From the NCBI GenBank assembly GCA_000697335.1, contig JNEM01009731.1, positions 1 through 26,363 of the forward strand: 26,363 nt of DNA, in the 5' to 3' direction. A program made the position numbers and the translations under genes. Of the stretch, positions 9,914 through 22,934 are shown in pieces. Source of the stretch: Conidiobolus incongruus B7586. Its lineage: Eukaryota > Entomophthoromycota > Entomophthoromycetes > Entomophthorales > Conidiobolaceae. The notes under the pieces are model-generated. The model was not told the origin of the DNA. It worked only from the letters and a program-made list of their open reading frames with translations, and ran no database searches. How positions within the stretch are numbered: the first letter of the stretch is position 1; each line of letters begins with the position of its first letter.

Positions 9914-11309
9914 TTACCTTGTTTTGTATTAAATTTCAGTATGAATTGAGGCGAATTATTCTAAAACTATCATCAATATTATAATGATGATAGATTAAAA
10001 CTACATTCAGTATCATTTAAATATCATATTAATCAGTATAATTATTCAAAATTATTATCGTTCAAATATTATTAATCTGAAATATTATTGAAAACTAAAT
10101 TTTAAAATAACTCAAGCTCTTTTCTAATTAAATTTGATACAATATTTGTTACTTCAATGAATACAATATATACTTTGATTGAAGTTAATATTGTTCAAAT
10201 CAACTGATTTGCAAGTGAATATTAAAAGAATTATTAATAATTTCTAAAGTTGTAGAAATTTTAAGATTACAATAGTATTTAATATTAAGTGATATCATCA
10301 ATAATGTTAAATTTGATAATCAATTCCTTATCTTTGAGACAAATTAAATATTTAATAAATGGCTTATATTTTTAATCAATATATTGATATTGAAAAAAGT
10401 ATCAAATAGCATAATGCAACTTATACGGAATTTAGGATTAAAATTGTAATTGTTTTAAATATTTCTAATTGAAGTATTTTCTTTAAATATCAATTTGTAT
10501 ACTTTAATTGAAATGATTCTATCATATCTTTCAAAGTTTTTCTATGTTTGTGTAATCATAGTTAGTAATTTACTTGTGATTGAAACATTAAACCTGTATT
10601 AATATAACTGATCAATAGAATGGTTTTACATTTCTATTTGACCCGATTATTATATTGACTCATTCTCTCACTATATTTTATGTTTAATCAAAGCTAAAAA
10701 CTCTAATTATATATTAGTGAATATTTTTGTTAATATCTCTCCCAAAATTTCAGATTTTTTTTCAAATTTAATAAATTTGAGCTAAATATAAACCTTGAAA
10801 TGTAAGACATTTTCAAGATGTATATGTGGTGTGTTTTAAATATTAGTAAGATTATTAATTTACAAGTAGTAAATAAATGGCTAATATTAATATAAATATA
10901 TGAATCAAATAATACTTTTAACTATAAAATTAAAGAATCTTATAGAAATCCATTTTTTAAATTCAAACTAATAAAATCAGACCAAAATTAATATATAATA
11001 CATAATAAAGGATTTAGCATAAATCAACTTCAAATTAAAATTTCAATAATTTTCATTTGTTGTCCCAAAATGGAAAAGGTAATCAATTTGAATATAAATA
11101 TCTTGATAAACTTACAAATTGAAATGAAATCTGATAATCTCATCAAAGAATTATGGTACTATCTTAAGTTAGATCTAATCATTTCCAATATTTAAATTCA
11201 ATTTATCTTTATTTACATTTATTCAATTCATTTAAAATTTATACTCTTTCATTACTGTTGTATTATTATTACTGATATTAAATTATCAACACACATTATT
11301 TAATTATTA

Positions 11310-13524
11310 ATGAATTTGTTTCAAGAGCAAGATTTACAAAGGAATAGGTTGGAGAACTTACCCCAGTACCTCCCAAATCATCTTACTTCTCCACTTAGCA
11401 AATGTAGAGTGTTGGTAGTAGGCGCTGGTGGTATTGGTTGCGAATTACTGAAAAACTTGGTTATGGGCGGTTTTAGAGATATTGAAATTGTAATTAAATA
11501 TCTATTATTAAAATGTTACCAATTTTGCTTAACATTATTATTAAGGTTGATTTAGATACTATCGACGTCTCTAATTTAAATAGACAATTTTTATTCCAAA
11601 AAATTCATGTTTCTCAGCCCAAAGCTCACGTAAGTTTTATCATCTGATTCATAGCTATTTATGGATTAATTTTAAATAGGTGGCAAGATCGGCAGCTTTA
11701 AGATTTAATAACAAAGTTAAAATTTTATCTAGACAAGCTGATATCAAGGATTCCAAATTTGATTTGAATTATTTTAAAAATTTTAATTTGGTATTAAATG
11801 CTTTGGATAATATGGGTAAGCTTAATTTCATTATGTTTTTGTTATTTATTAATTAATATTTAGATGCTCGTCGTCATGTAAATAAAATGTGCTTACAAGC
11901 CAATGTTCCTCTTATTGAATCCGGTTCTGCCGGCTATTTAGGCCAAGTTACTCTTATAAAAAAAGTAGTTTATATTCAATATTTATTTCATTTTGTGAGA
12001 TTTCTAAAGGAAATTATATTTAGGGATTTTCAGAATGCTACGACTGTCAACCCAAACAACCTCCCAAAACTTACCCTATTTGTACTATTCGCAGTACTCC
12101 AAGTCTTCCAATTCATTGTATCGTTTGGGCTAAAAGCTATTTATTCAAGTAATTAATATCATCCAATCCTTTTGACTAATTATTAACGATTTAAACTAGT
12201 CAACTATTTGGAGATGATTCAGACGAAAAAGTAGATGTAATTGATATGAATCAAAATTCTGAAAATTTTGAAGAAATCAAAAAACTTCAAACTGAAGCTC
12301 AAGCACTCAAGCGACTTAGAGAATCTATGGACAAACCCGAGTTTGCTAGAGACGTCTTCAACAAGGTGTTTAAAGATGATATCATAAGATTAGCAAATAT
12401 TCCCGAAATGTGGAAGAATCGAGAACCCCCTAAGCCCCTTGATTTGGATGAGATATTAGGAGAAGCCCAAGTTAATGGCCAACTCAACAATCATTCAGAC
12501 AAGGATAAATTAGATCGCTTGCAAAGAATCTTACCTCTAAAGGACACTGCTGAAGTTTTCCTTTCCAGGTAGTTATATTCGATTGGATCATGTTATTTTA
12601 ACTAATTTTTATATTAGTACCAAGCAGCTTGCCCATCGACTCATTAAACTAAAAAAAAATAATCCCGATGAATTTTTAGAATTTGATAAAGATGATGAAC
12701 TTGTTATGACTTTCGTCTCTGCTACGTCGAATCTAAGAGCTCACATCTATGGTATTGAAAAGAAATCACAATTTGAAGCTAAAGCTATGGCTGGTAACAT
12801 CATTCCTGCAATAGCAACAACTAATGCAATTATTGCTGGTCTCATCGTGATTCAAGCCTATAAGGTACTTATGGGACAGTTTGATAAATGCAAAACAACT
12901 TTTGTGGTGCCAGGCGGTAAACGTCAGCATCTCTTCGTCAACGAGCCACTCGCGCCCCCTAATCCAGATTGCTATGTTTGCTCCGTGTCTCATTACTCAT
13001 TAACAATTGACACTACTCATTTTACACTTAAAAATCTTCGTGATCGTCTTAGCCACCGTTATCAGGAAATTTTGGGCAATGAATTTGAAGACGATATATT
13101 CCAAGAAATTTCCATATCGGAAGGCTCTCGACTCTTACTCGATCCTGATTTCCAAGATAATTTGAATAATAGCTTCGAAAGCCTGGGTCTCTTTGATGGT
13201 AGTACTATTCAAGTATCTTTCGAACATCCCAAACTCAAAACCCTCAACTTTATTGTGAGCCATACAGAGTTATTTTCCTCATTGAATAAACAAGATATGA
13301 TCCAGAGAGTCAAGTGTCCCGAGCATGAAAAATCTGCTCAGAATGGAGATAATACACAGACTAACGGATCTACAATTCAAGTTGAAGATGATGATGACCT
13401 CATCATTCTCGAGGATGAGTCTACTACCAACTCCATCGTTCACGAACCTGTCAACGATACCCGCAAAAGACCAATTTCCCCATCTTCTCTTAACTCTCCC
13501 AAAGTGCAAAAAACTGAACTTTGA
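11310..13524 (+). CDS. UBA2: SUMO-activating enzyme catalytic subunit Uba2
   Basis: Exons 11310-11489, 11546-11629, 11680-11815, 11864-11964, 12024-12148, 12200-12568 and 12618-13524 join in phase to 633 residues (yeast 636, human 640). With Aos1 it adenylates SUMO, takes it as a thioester and passes it to Ubc9 in the nucleus. The nucleotide-binding loop is [10 protein letters not shown] (GAGGIG 38-43); [16 protein letters not shown] follows at 62-77. The catalytic Cys is 187 in [11 protein letters not shown]. Zinc-site Cys pairs are 172/175 (ECYDC) and 450/453 (DCYVC). A ubiquitin-like fold follows (about 460-560). The tail has an acidic-flanked LIIL (593-596), a likely SUMO-interacting motif, and a basic RKRP probably serving nuclear import. 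All catalytic and zinc residues are present. It converges on HCR1. Confidence 0.97.
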
Positions 13525-14153
13525 ACTTTTTAAAATTACTCCAATTAGCAGACCAAATTTTAAACTTAGAAAATATTTTTTAAATTTAATTTAATTGTCA
13601 AATGAAAGTTTATATAACTCATTGTCGATTTTTGTTTCCAATAAATATAACCTATATTTTGCATTTAAATATTGATATTGTAATTCATATTTACTGATGT
13701 GATAGTAATTATAAGTTTCAATTAATTCATTAGTTTTATAGACTTAATTTCAATACATTACATTATAGAATTAAATGAATCTCAGTCGGAAAACTTAGTT
13801 ATTACAAGTGTTTTTGACAAATAGTATAATCTGAACTAATTTTGATTACTAATGTAACCAGAAAATATCAATATTTACTAAAATTAAACCTATGATTTAT
13901 TTAGAAATTTGTATATTAAGTTAAATATTAAGAGTTAATATTGCTAATTACATATTATCTTTGATATTTAAGCTTAATAAAAAATAGATACATAAATTGA
14001 GATAAAAATAGATATGTTAATCAAGTATTGTTAATATATATAACTACACAGATAACATATATCTCTATGATTAATATGAAATCATTAAAGAATATTGAAA
14101 TTTAAAAATAGCCAAAAAATAAATGTAATTGTATAAATTTAATGCAATTTGAA
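13525..14153. other. Shared 3' region of convergent UBA2 and HCR1
   Basis: 629 bp between two stop codons facing each other. No coding potential is visible. It must contain both 3' UTRs; a candidate UBA2 polyadenylation signal is at 13640-13645. Nothing else is seen. Confidence 0.5.
13640..13645 (+). promoter_or_regulatory. Candidate polyadenylation signal of UBA2
   Basis: AATAAA about 115 nt after the UBA2 stop codon, followed by T-rich sequence. The hexamer is not rare at this base composition, so the call is tentative. Confidence 0.3.
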
Positions 14154-15176
14154 TCACATGAAATCGTCATAGTCGTCGAGCATATCGTTACTGTAGTCAG
14201 GGGTTCCGAAATCGTCGGCACGAACATTGGCAGCGGGTTTCTTGCTCTTCTTCTTCTTGAGGGCATCCTTGGCAGCTCTTTGCTTCTCATTAGCCATGGC
14301 GGTGAGAATAGAGGCAACCTTACGAATGTCCATATCTTTCATGGGATCACTGATGTCACGTACAAGACTTTCAATGAATGATGGATAGAACCTAGAATTC
14401 TGAATCAAACCACTTCAGCTTAAGTTAAAAATGAAAAAAATTAATGGGGTGGTTACCTTATTACTGAGGATGATTTCAGAGACGGCTTTGGACAATTCGT
14501 CAAATTGGGCTTTGGTTTTGAGAGTTTTACCTTTAAGGTTGTTGAGAGAATCTTGAATGGATTCAGAGCCATCGTCAACATCAGCTAAATGAGTATTCAG
14601 TAAGAAATTACTCAAAGAAGTTGATAAATATTAGTTCATTGAAATTACCTAAAGTAGCGCCAGCGAAAAGATCAGCAGCGTTATTCAAATCGGACTCCTC
14701 TTGAAGTCTTCTTTGTTCTTCCTTTTGAGCGCGAATTTCTTCGGGAGTCATTTCAGCAAGAGTTCTCTAAATTACATATGTTAATTCTAAACTAAAAATA
14801 TAATGAAAAAAAAAAATTACATTAGCCAATCTCTTCTTTTCTTGCTCTTCCTTTAATCTAGCTTCTCTTTCGGCGATTTTTTGAGCCAAAGGAATTTTTT
14901 TGACTGGAGCAGGGGCTTTCTTGACGGGTTCTTCTTCCTTATCGGAATCTTCCCAGGATTCCTAATGTGTGGTTTAAATTATTAATTTTAATCAAAATTA
15001 AATTGAAAATAAAATTACTTTGACGTCGTCATCTTCGTCTTCGTCATCCCATTTTTTGGAAGGAACGATGACTTGGGGAGCATCGTCAAAATCTTCGTTT
15101 TCTTTATTATAGTAATTAAATTAGATGATTTGAAATATGATTAATTTTAATGCTGATTATTACCCCAATCACTCAT
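14154..15176 (-). CDS. HCR1: Translation initiation factor eIF3 subunit j (Hcr1)
   Basis: Exons in coding order: 15164-15176, 15019-15101, 14821-14961, 14649-14766, 14457-14584, 14154-14399. They give 242 residues (human eIF3j 258, yeast Hcr1 265). The first coding exon holds only MSDW plus one base. The protein begins MSDWENEDFDDAP, has an acidic Asp/Glu-rich N-terminus with a conserved Trp (KKWDDEDEDDD), then a long charged helix (about 70-125), the conserved core ending SRFYPSFIESLVRD, a basic KKKKSKK run, and the acidic DDYDDFM terminus typical of eIF3j. It binds the 40S decoding centre and promotes eIF3 recruitment and ribosome recycling; yeast Hcr1 also helps 20S pre-rRNA processing. 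It lies downstream of RGP1 on the same strand. Confidence 0.95.
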
Positions 15177-15838
15177 ATTAGATTATTTATTGAATAGTAA
15201 ATATCGTTTGATAGTTTTAAAAAAATTGAATATCATATGAAATAATCTATTTCAACTTTGGAAAAATGGCAATTTTAATTTATGGGTTTTGAGTTATGTT
15301 TTTGATTTGTGTTACTTTTAATAAATGCAAAATAGATTTTAATGGAACGATAATGATTGACTATTACTAAATATTATCAAAATAGAATTATTATTATTAT
15401 TATTAAATATAATATATAACTTTGTAAGATGATATGCAATGTTTTCTTTACACCAAATAACTATTTATTATCTCATTGGAATGAATTTACGATATTTTCA
15501 ATATATTGATCTTTGATATTATTATAAAAAATTTAGATAAAAAATATTAAAAATAGTTAGAAAATAGAGCATTGAACATATACAGCTTTAAAATTATTTT
15601 ATTATAATTTGATATTAAATTGTAATATGTACATAAATTATAAAGGATAAGATTACAAATTAAAAATTATTCAATATATTAATAATTAAACTGTACAATA
15701 ACTTCGAGGGAAGAAAAAAAATAAAATTAATGTGGAGAGGAAATTAAATGAAAACAGGTTAAGAGGCGAGATTATTCTGGTATGCTAACTAATTGAAAAG
15801 AATTGAATTTAATTACAAATAGGATAAACTTGAAATAA
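15177..15838. other. Intergenic region, RGP1 3' end to HCR1 promoter
   Basis: 662 bp with no gene. It holds the 3' UTR of RGP1 and the promoter and 5' UTR of HCR1. An ATT microsatellite of six units lies at 15387-15404. No other structure is seen. Confidence 0.5.
15387..15404. repeat. ATT trinucleotide microsatellite, six units
   Basis: Six perfect tandem ATT units in the spacer upstream of HCR1. Short; probably neutral. Confidence 0.6.
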
Positions 15839-18001
15839 TTATCCCAATTCAAAATTGTGCTGATGACGATATAACTTAGCCCCCTCCAAATCTGTTGGTA
15901 TTACATTAAGAGGCACTAGACAGCTGAATCTTTCAAATTCAGAATTATTTGGCCCCATTACCTTATTTAAATTGTGCTGAGCATTGATCTGGACTGATTC
16001 AACGCCATTCAGCTCCTTAACATAGGTCAAAAAGTCCAGCTTGAGACGGTATTGAAAATCTGCGATTGATGTCTTAAATGATTGGGAGCAAGTGGATGGA
16101 ATTGTGAGGGAAAATCCGGTTCTTTCAAGGTTACTGCACACTTTCATTGTTTCTGAATGAACAATTTTGGTGTACTGATCTACTTGAGCACTGGTTAAAG
16201 CGGTGAAACTTTGACCAATACTTTCATAACTTTCAAGGCTAATTACAATCTAAGGTTTGATAAAAAATTTATATTAGTACGATGGTATAAATACACAATG
16301 TTGAATTACCTGTAAACATTTAATAGGAGACGATAAAAATTCAACAACACCATGACAAGTCTCTCCAATTCTGTAGTGACTCTTTCTCAATGATATTTTT
16401 GCCACAACAGTATCACCTTTGTGGATGTTGATACTAGCTATTAAAAGCAAGGTTAGTTTTAATACGAAATAGAAGTTTACAATAGATATTACCACTTCGA
16501 CTACGGTTAGACAATTGCAACACACTCAATATTGAGGTTGAATGATTCAAATGATTTTCAGAATTTTGATTAAGTGCAAAACTCTCCATTTCGTCATCAT
16601 TTTCTTGGTTGCCATTTTCTTTCTTAGATTCGAGACTAGAAATTGCAAAATCTACGAAATCATCTGTATCTAACTGAAGATCTAAAAACATATTCATGTT
16701 AGTTGCAACTCTGATCAGTTACTTAGCATTAATTACGTTTTTTTCCAGTTATAGACCTTCTTTTTAATACATTATTATCCAAATTTTTAATAACAGATTC
16801 ATCTTTAATTAATATTTTAGGTTGTAAAATATCGAATAACTCAGGCATTCCTGATTTCATATTAATAGGACTGAATAATCTAAAAGGTAACTGAATTTTG
16901 TTAGTGTCATTTGAAATTTTCTCTCTTTGGGTGCCCAAAATTAAATAGTATAGGATTTTGAATGATTTTCCACGATATGTGGGCGGTAAATGGCTGGGTA
17001 ATTTGATTTCATATTGATCTATTGTAATAATTCAAATTAAATAATCAGTGTATAGTCATTAGATTTAATAAAAAAACTTACAAGCTCGTGACTCGCCCAA
17101 AGGTAATGTTAAATCACAAAACAATACTGATGGTGGTGTCGAAAATACTGGAAAAATATTATTTTGCTCTATATTAAAACCAACATCAGTAAATTCGTTG
17201 TATAAATATTGTATCAATAATTGTAAATTACCTAACCCTTTATTAGAATCACCACTCGTTAATTTCACTGCATTAATAGAGCTGCCAAAAGGATTGATAG
17301 AAGTTGGGTTCGTATGAAATGAGCCTCCTCCATAGGTCTGATTTCTGATATTGGGGGAAGCGGTCTGTTCCATGGTCTTGGCTTCGTTAATTAAATTGAG
17401 TGGAATGAGATTAGAATCCACCATAAAATGGCCTACTAATTGTACATGACCCCATAATAATTTTTCTTCTTTTGGTTCTAATTCAAGTTAAAAAATATTT
17501 TTCAATACTGATAAAAATAAAATATCTACCATTGGAAGGATCAGGAGAAGGCGAGAAAAATGGTGCAAACCAAGACGATACGGAATTAGGACGGCTTGCA
17601 CGTACTGCTGAAGGTCCAGTCACGGGTGAAGGTGCCCTTAAGTCGTTTTGACTCGCATTTTTGACTGCATCCAATTGAATATGAGATAGTGATTGACTAG
17701 GTTTATGAATAGCTGCTCCCTCAGGCTTGTCAGGGATATTAGCTAAGTTACTGAGTTTATTTTGTTTTGAATGATTTGATTTTTTAGGAGCGAATCCTGA
17801 AGCGTTCACTCTACCAAAATTGGATTCAATACTTGAACGAGAACTTTGAGGATGGTTAAAATCTTCTGAAGGTCGGTATGACTCATCAGTAGAGCCCAAG
17901 GTTTTTTGGCTCGTGTTCGTAAATTTTAAAGTACATGTCAGTTTTTCTCCTGCATAGAATACTCCATTTTGACCAAATGTACATTCGACAAGAACTACCA
18001 T
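15839..18001 (-). CDS. RGP1: Rgp1, subunit of the Ric1-Rgp1 guanine exchange factor for Rab6/Ypt6
   Basis: Exons in coding order: 17530-18001, 17082-17477, 16737-17018, 16493-16681, 16310-16437, 15839-16249. They give 625 residues (yeast 663). The start (MVVLVECTFGQNGVFYAGE) opens an arrestin-like sandwich as in other Rgp1 proteins. A long Ser/Asn/Pro-rich, probably disordered insert follows (about 40-150). The diagnostic core is STPPSVLFCDLTLPLGESRA, continuing across an intron into YQYEIKLPSHLPPTYRGKSF and LYYLILGTQ. The C-terminal half has INIHKGDTVVAKISL and the C-terminal arrestin-like strands. Rgp1 works with Ric1 at the Golgi to activate Ypt6 for retrograde traffic; Ric1 is not in this window. 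The start is the first ATG, and each of the five introns restores similarity. Confidence 0.92.
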
Positions 18002-20374
18002 TGAAAATATATACGACTTAAATATAAACTATTATCTAATTATCTATTGATTATATTATTAGCAATTTTTGGTAATGTTTTAAAATTAATAAATTAAAAA
18101 TAATGATTAATAACAAAAACAACAACATCAAATACATTTATTTAACTATCTTAAGTGGATTTATATATGCGATTATGGAATGAAATTTAATTCTATGAAT
18201 ATCACATACTAAATGTAAATAGTATTAATTACTCAAAACATTGATTAAAATATTCAGGATTTTAATTGATTTAACGTCATAAAAACAATCTATTTTTATA
18301 TTGAATTGTATTAATATTTTCAAATTTAAAAAATATCAATTAATCTCCAAGGTTATTGCTTTATTAAAATATATGAAAAGTGCTTTGACTTTTTTGTGTT
18401 AAATAAAATATTCAAACTTGAATTCATTCTCTAAATTTAATTTAAAAATGAATGACAGTACATACGACTAATGATGTAATTATTAATGGCAATAAAATTA
18501 CATTTTCACTTATATCAAAGAATTTTTATATTATGCGCTCACTTTCTATACTATTTCTAAAATATATATTAAAATTATATAGTAACACACTAAATAATCT
18601 GAAAAATTGAAATTGTCTAATATAACACTGTTGAAAACCTATAGTAGTTTTTGAAAAAAATGTGTATTAGATTATTTTATGCAATTTGAAATATATATTT
18701 TTTCGCACTTATATATGTATTGAAAATTATTAATATACTTAAAATTATTGTTTTCTTTAATATAATTTTAAAAGTGTATAATATTTCAAATATTTAAAGT
18801 TGATTAATCTCATAAAAACCCAAAATTATCATAAATTATATGTTATTTAATCATTCAAATTAAATAGTAAAATATACAAAGGAAAAAATATAGAAAAATT
18901 TAAACCTTAATATAACAACTTGAGATATATAAAGTATGTTTTTACATCTAATATGTTAATAGTTGAGTGTTGAGTTAAATATTAATAACAATATTTTGTT
19001 ATATTAAGCTTCACATATTAAATTATGAGTATTAATAAATATTTGTTTCTAATAAATTGTAAAACTCTAGGGCATGTCCAGTTGTAATGTTTAAATGGGA
19101 AAGTATGGTATTTTTATGTAGCTTAATGTTAAAATTGTCTTATATAATTTCATAATAGATTCTTTTAATCAAACTTATGTTAATGCTAAATCTCAAAGTT
19201 TATTGATAATTTTCTTAGGAATGACTTCAACTTTACTATTTAAAGATATTGTGTAGTAACCTGTTTATTATAATTCGGCATTATACTGCTAACCAATGAT
19301 ACCATATATATAAATTAATGACATAATCATCTATATTATATAATATCAAATATAACAAAATTAATAACACTTCAAACCAAAATGTATAAAGAAATGAATA
19401 TAATTTTATTATTTGCCAAATTACGTAAATCAGGTTGAAATATGTTATTATCTGATTAATTGTGAATATCTGTAATCTTATTATTGGAAAAATAAATCAA
19501 GTTTATTGATTATTTAATGTATTTATAATTAGTTATCTTGAAATAATTCTGTGGCTTCAGTGCTTTTCATAAATTAAAAATACTGTTGTATATACCAAAT
19601 TTGAATAACTTTTTAAATGATAGTCTATTATTATATGAATTTTAAAAATTATATATGGAAAAGCTGAAAAATAAACTACCTAAATAACAGTTTTTTGTGG
19701 TTTTCAGATATTCACTTGGGTAATAAAAGACGATATAAGCTGCCTACAATGTGATAGTAGCTTATTAGTTTAAAATAATCTGACAATTATTTGGATTTTA
19801 AAATAAAACAATCAAATATCAAATTTTTCATATTAAAATAGTAAAAATGCAATCCCGATTATTATTTTATTATCATGAACATTTATTTCAAAATCAGTGA
19901 TATTAATATCCATAATTGAAAATATACAAATTATAATACTATCAATTAATAAAAAAATATGTAAATTGACAAAAATAATTTTTTATCTTTGATACTATAA
20001 TAAAAAATGCGGGATTATTAAATAATTAATTTGATCAACTTAAATAAACAAATATATCATTTAATTAAAATGATAATCATTTTCAGAATGGTAGCAATTC
20101 GAAATATATTAAAGATATTTATTAAGATTCATTTTGAGCAGGTTTATACAACAATAAATACAGTTTGATTAGTTTAATAATTTATTACTCTTGATTTTTT
20201 TTATTAAATTGGAGAATTGTATATTTGTAATCTAATGATTAAATTTAACCAATGGAGAGAAATTATGAACTGGGTATGTCAAAATACATGATAAAATATA
20301 GGTATGTAGCAATAAAGAGTAAATGGGAAAGTGGCACATACGCAATTAAAACTAATATAATATACGTCATCACA
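18002..20374. other. 2.4-kb gene-poor interval between RGP1 and the tRNA gene
   Basis: It contains the RGP1 promoter at its left end. No protein-coding gene is supported on either strand and no open frame of note is present. A small hairpin with mixed sequence (19735-19765) is the only clear structure. A few patches of more balanced composition (near 19068-19110 and 19690-19765) carry no recognisable signature. Confidence 0.5.
19735..19765. repeat. Imperfect inverted repeat / hairpin
   Basis: ATAAGCTGCCTA pairs with TAGTAGCTTAT around an 8-nt loop (CAATGTGA): seven perfect pairs including GC pairs, then a wobble and a one-base bulge before three or four more. It is more balanced in composition than its surroundings, so less likely to be chance than the AT palindromes. 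Function unknown. Confidence 0.4.
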
Positions 20375-20469
20375 GCTCCTATAGCAAAGTGGTGAATGCG
20401 TCGTGCTTATAAGTGAACAGCTTATACTAGGACACGCGAAGGTCACGGGTTCGAACCCCGTTGGGAGCG
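20375..20469 (+). tRNA. tRNA-Ile (anticodon UAU) with a 22-nt intron
   Basis: Acceptor GCTCCTA (20375-20381) pairs with TGGGAGC (20462-20468), one G-U wobble. The D arm fits GCAAAGTGGTGAATGC with one 13-22 mismatch. The anticodon stem TCGTG (20401-20405) pairs with CGCGA (20435-20439). The loop is CTTATA before the intron plus A20434; anticodon TAT is at 20408-20410. The T arm is ACGGG-TTCGAAC-CCCGT. The intron (20412-20433) sits at the canonical 37/38 position, and its CTTATA (20421-20426) can pair with TATAAG over the anticodon. Internal promoters are perfect: A box TAGCAAAGTGG, B box GGTTCGAACCC. Yeast tRNA-Ile(UAU) also has an intron. Oddity: the discriminator base (20469) is G, where Ile tRNAs normally have A. 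It decodes the AUA codon. Confidence 0.95.
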
Positions 20470-20477
20470 TACCATTG

Positions 20478-20484
20478 TTTTTTT
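20478..20484 (+). terminator. RNA polymerase III terminator of tRNA-Ile
   Basis: A run of seven T residues 8 bases past the mature 3' end, the standard Pol III stop signal. Confidence 0.85.
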
Positions 20485-20746
20485 GTTTCGTATTTCAAAT
20501 CTTTTACTTCTCAGTATTCAAATTTTATATTTATAAATTGTAGATTGTTGTATTGATGAAAAACTAAATTTGATTGGGATTAATGCAAAACTAACTTGAA
20601 CAATTAAAATCTTAGAAAACAGCAACCATTTCTAAAATATTTTTTACAAATTTTGAAATATGAATAGTGAATAATGAATATGTTGACTATTATATTTCAA
20701 ATCTATTAATATATATTTCTATAAAATGAATCTTCAATCATTAATA

Positions 20747-22686
<1,940 letters not shown>

Positions 22687-22934
22687 TTTATTGAATTGAT
22701 TTAATTTTATTTATAAAATTTGAATTTTTAATGATTTTATTTATAGTTTTTTCACAGAATTTTATTTTATGGGATTTATTGGAATTCAGAAATATATGGA
22801 ACACTCAAACGTGAAAGCTGAATAAAAAACGAAAATTAAAAATAAAAAAATAACAAAATATTAAATAAATAAAAATGTAATCATTAAAATAATAATTTAT
22901 TGTTCTAATGTTAGTTCAAAAAAATGAAGTTAAA
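22687..22934 (-). promoter_or_regulatory. Spacer holding the KRI1 promoter and UTP22 3' region
   Basis: 248 bp between the UTP22 stop and the KRI1 start. It must contain UTP22 3' processing signals and the KRI1 promoter. A minus-strand GTGAAAAAACTA near 22747-22758 faintly resembles the ribosomal-RNA-processing element of yeast (TGAAAAATTT); no PAC element was seen. Confidence 0.4.

Larger units (their letters stand above)
6927..11309. other. 4.4-kb gene-poor interval between the UBX gene and UBA2
   Basis: This interval holds both 5' regions (UBX leftward, UBA2 rightward) but is far longer than the other gaps between genes here except 18002-20374. It is AT-rich but not as stripped of G and C as 482-2136. 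One minus-strand open frame stands out (9509-9913, listed separately). Short coding-like stretches flanked by splice-like signals occur at 7369-7440 and 9010-9097 on the plus strand, but none matches a family I know. An 11-bp inverted repeat lies at 8077-8106. I recognise no transposon, tRNA or known ncRNA. Confidence 0.45.

Noticed and set aside
14142-14381. Plus-strand frame antisense to the HCR1 last exon
   Set aside because: Shadow of the conserved eIF3j C-terminal exon; no independent start context or family match.
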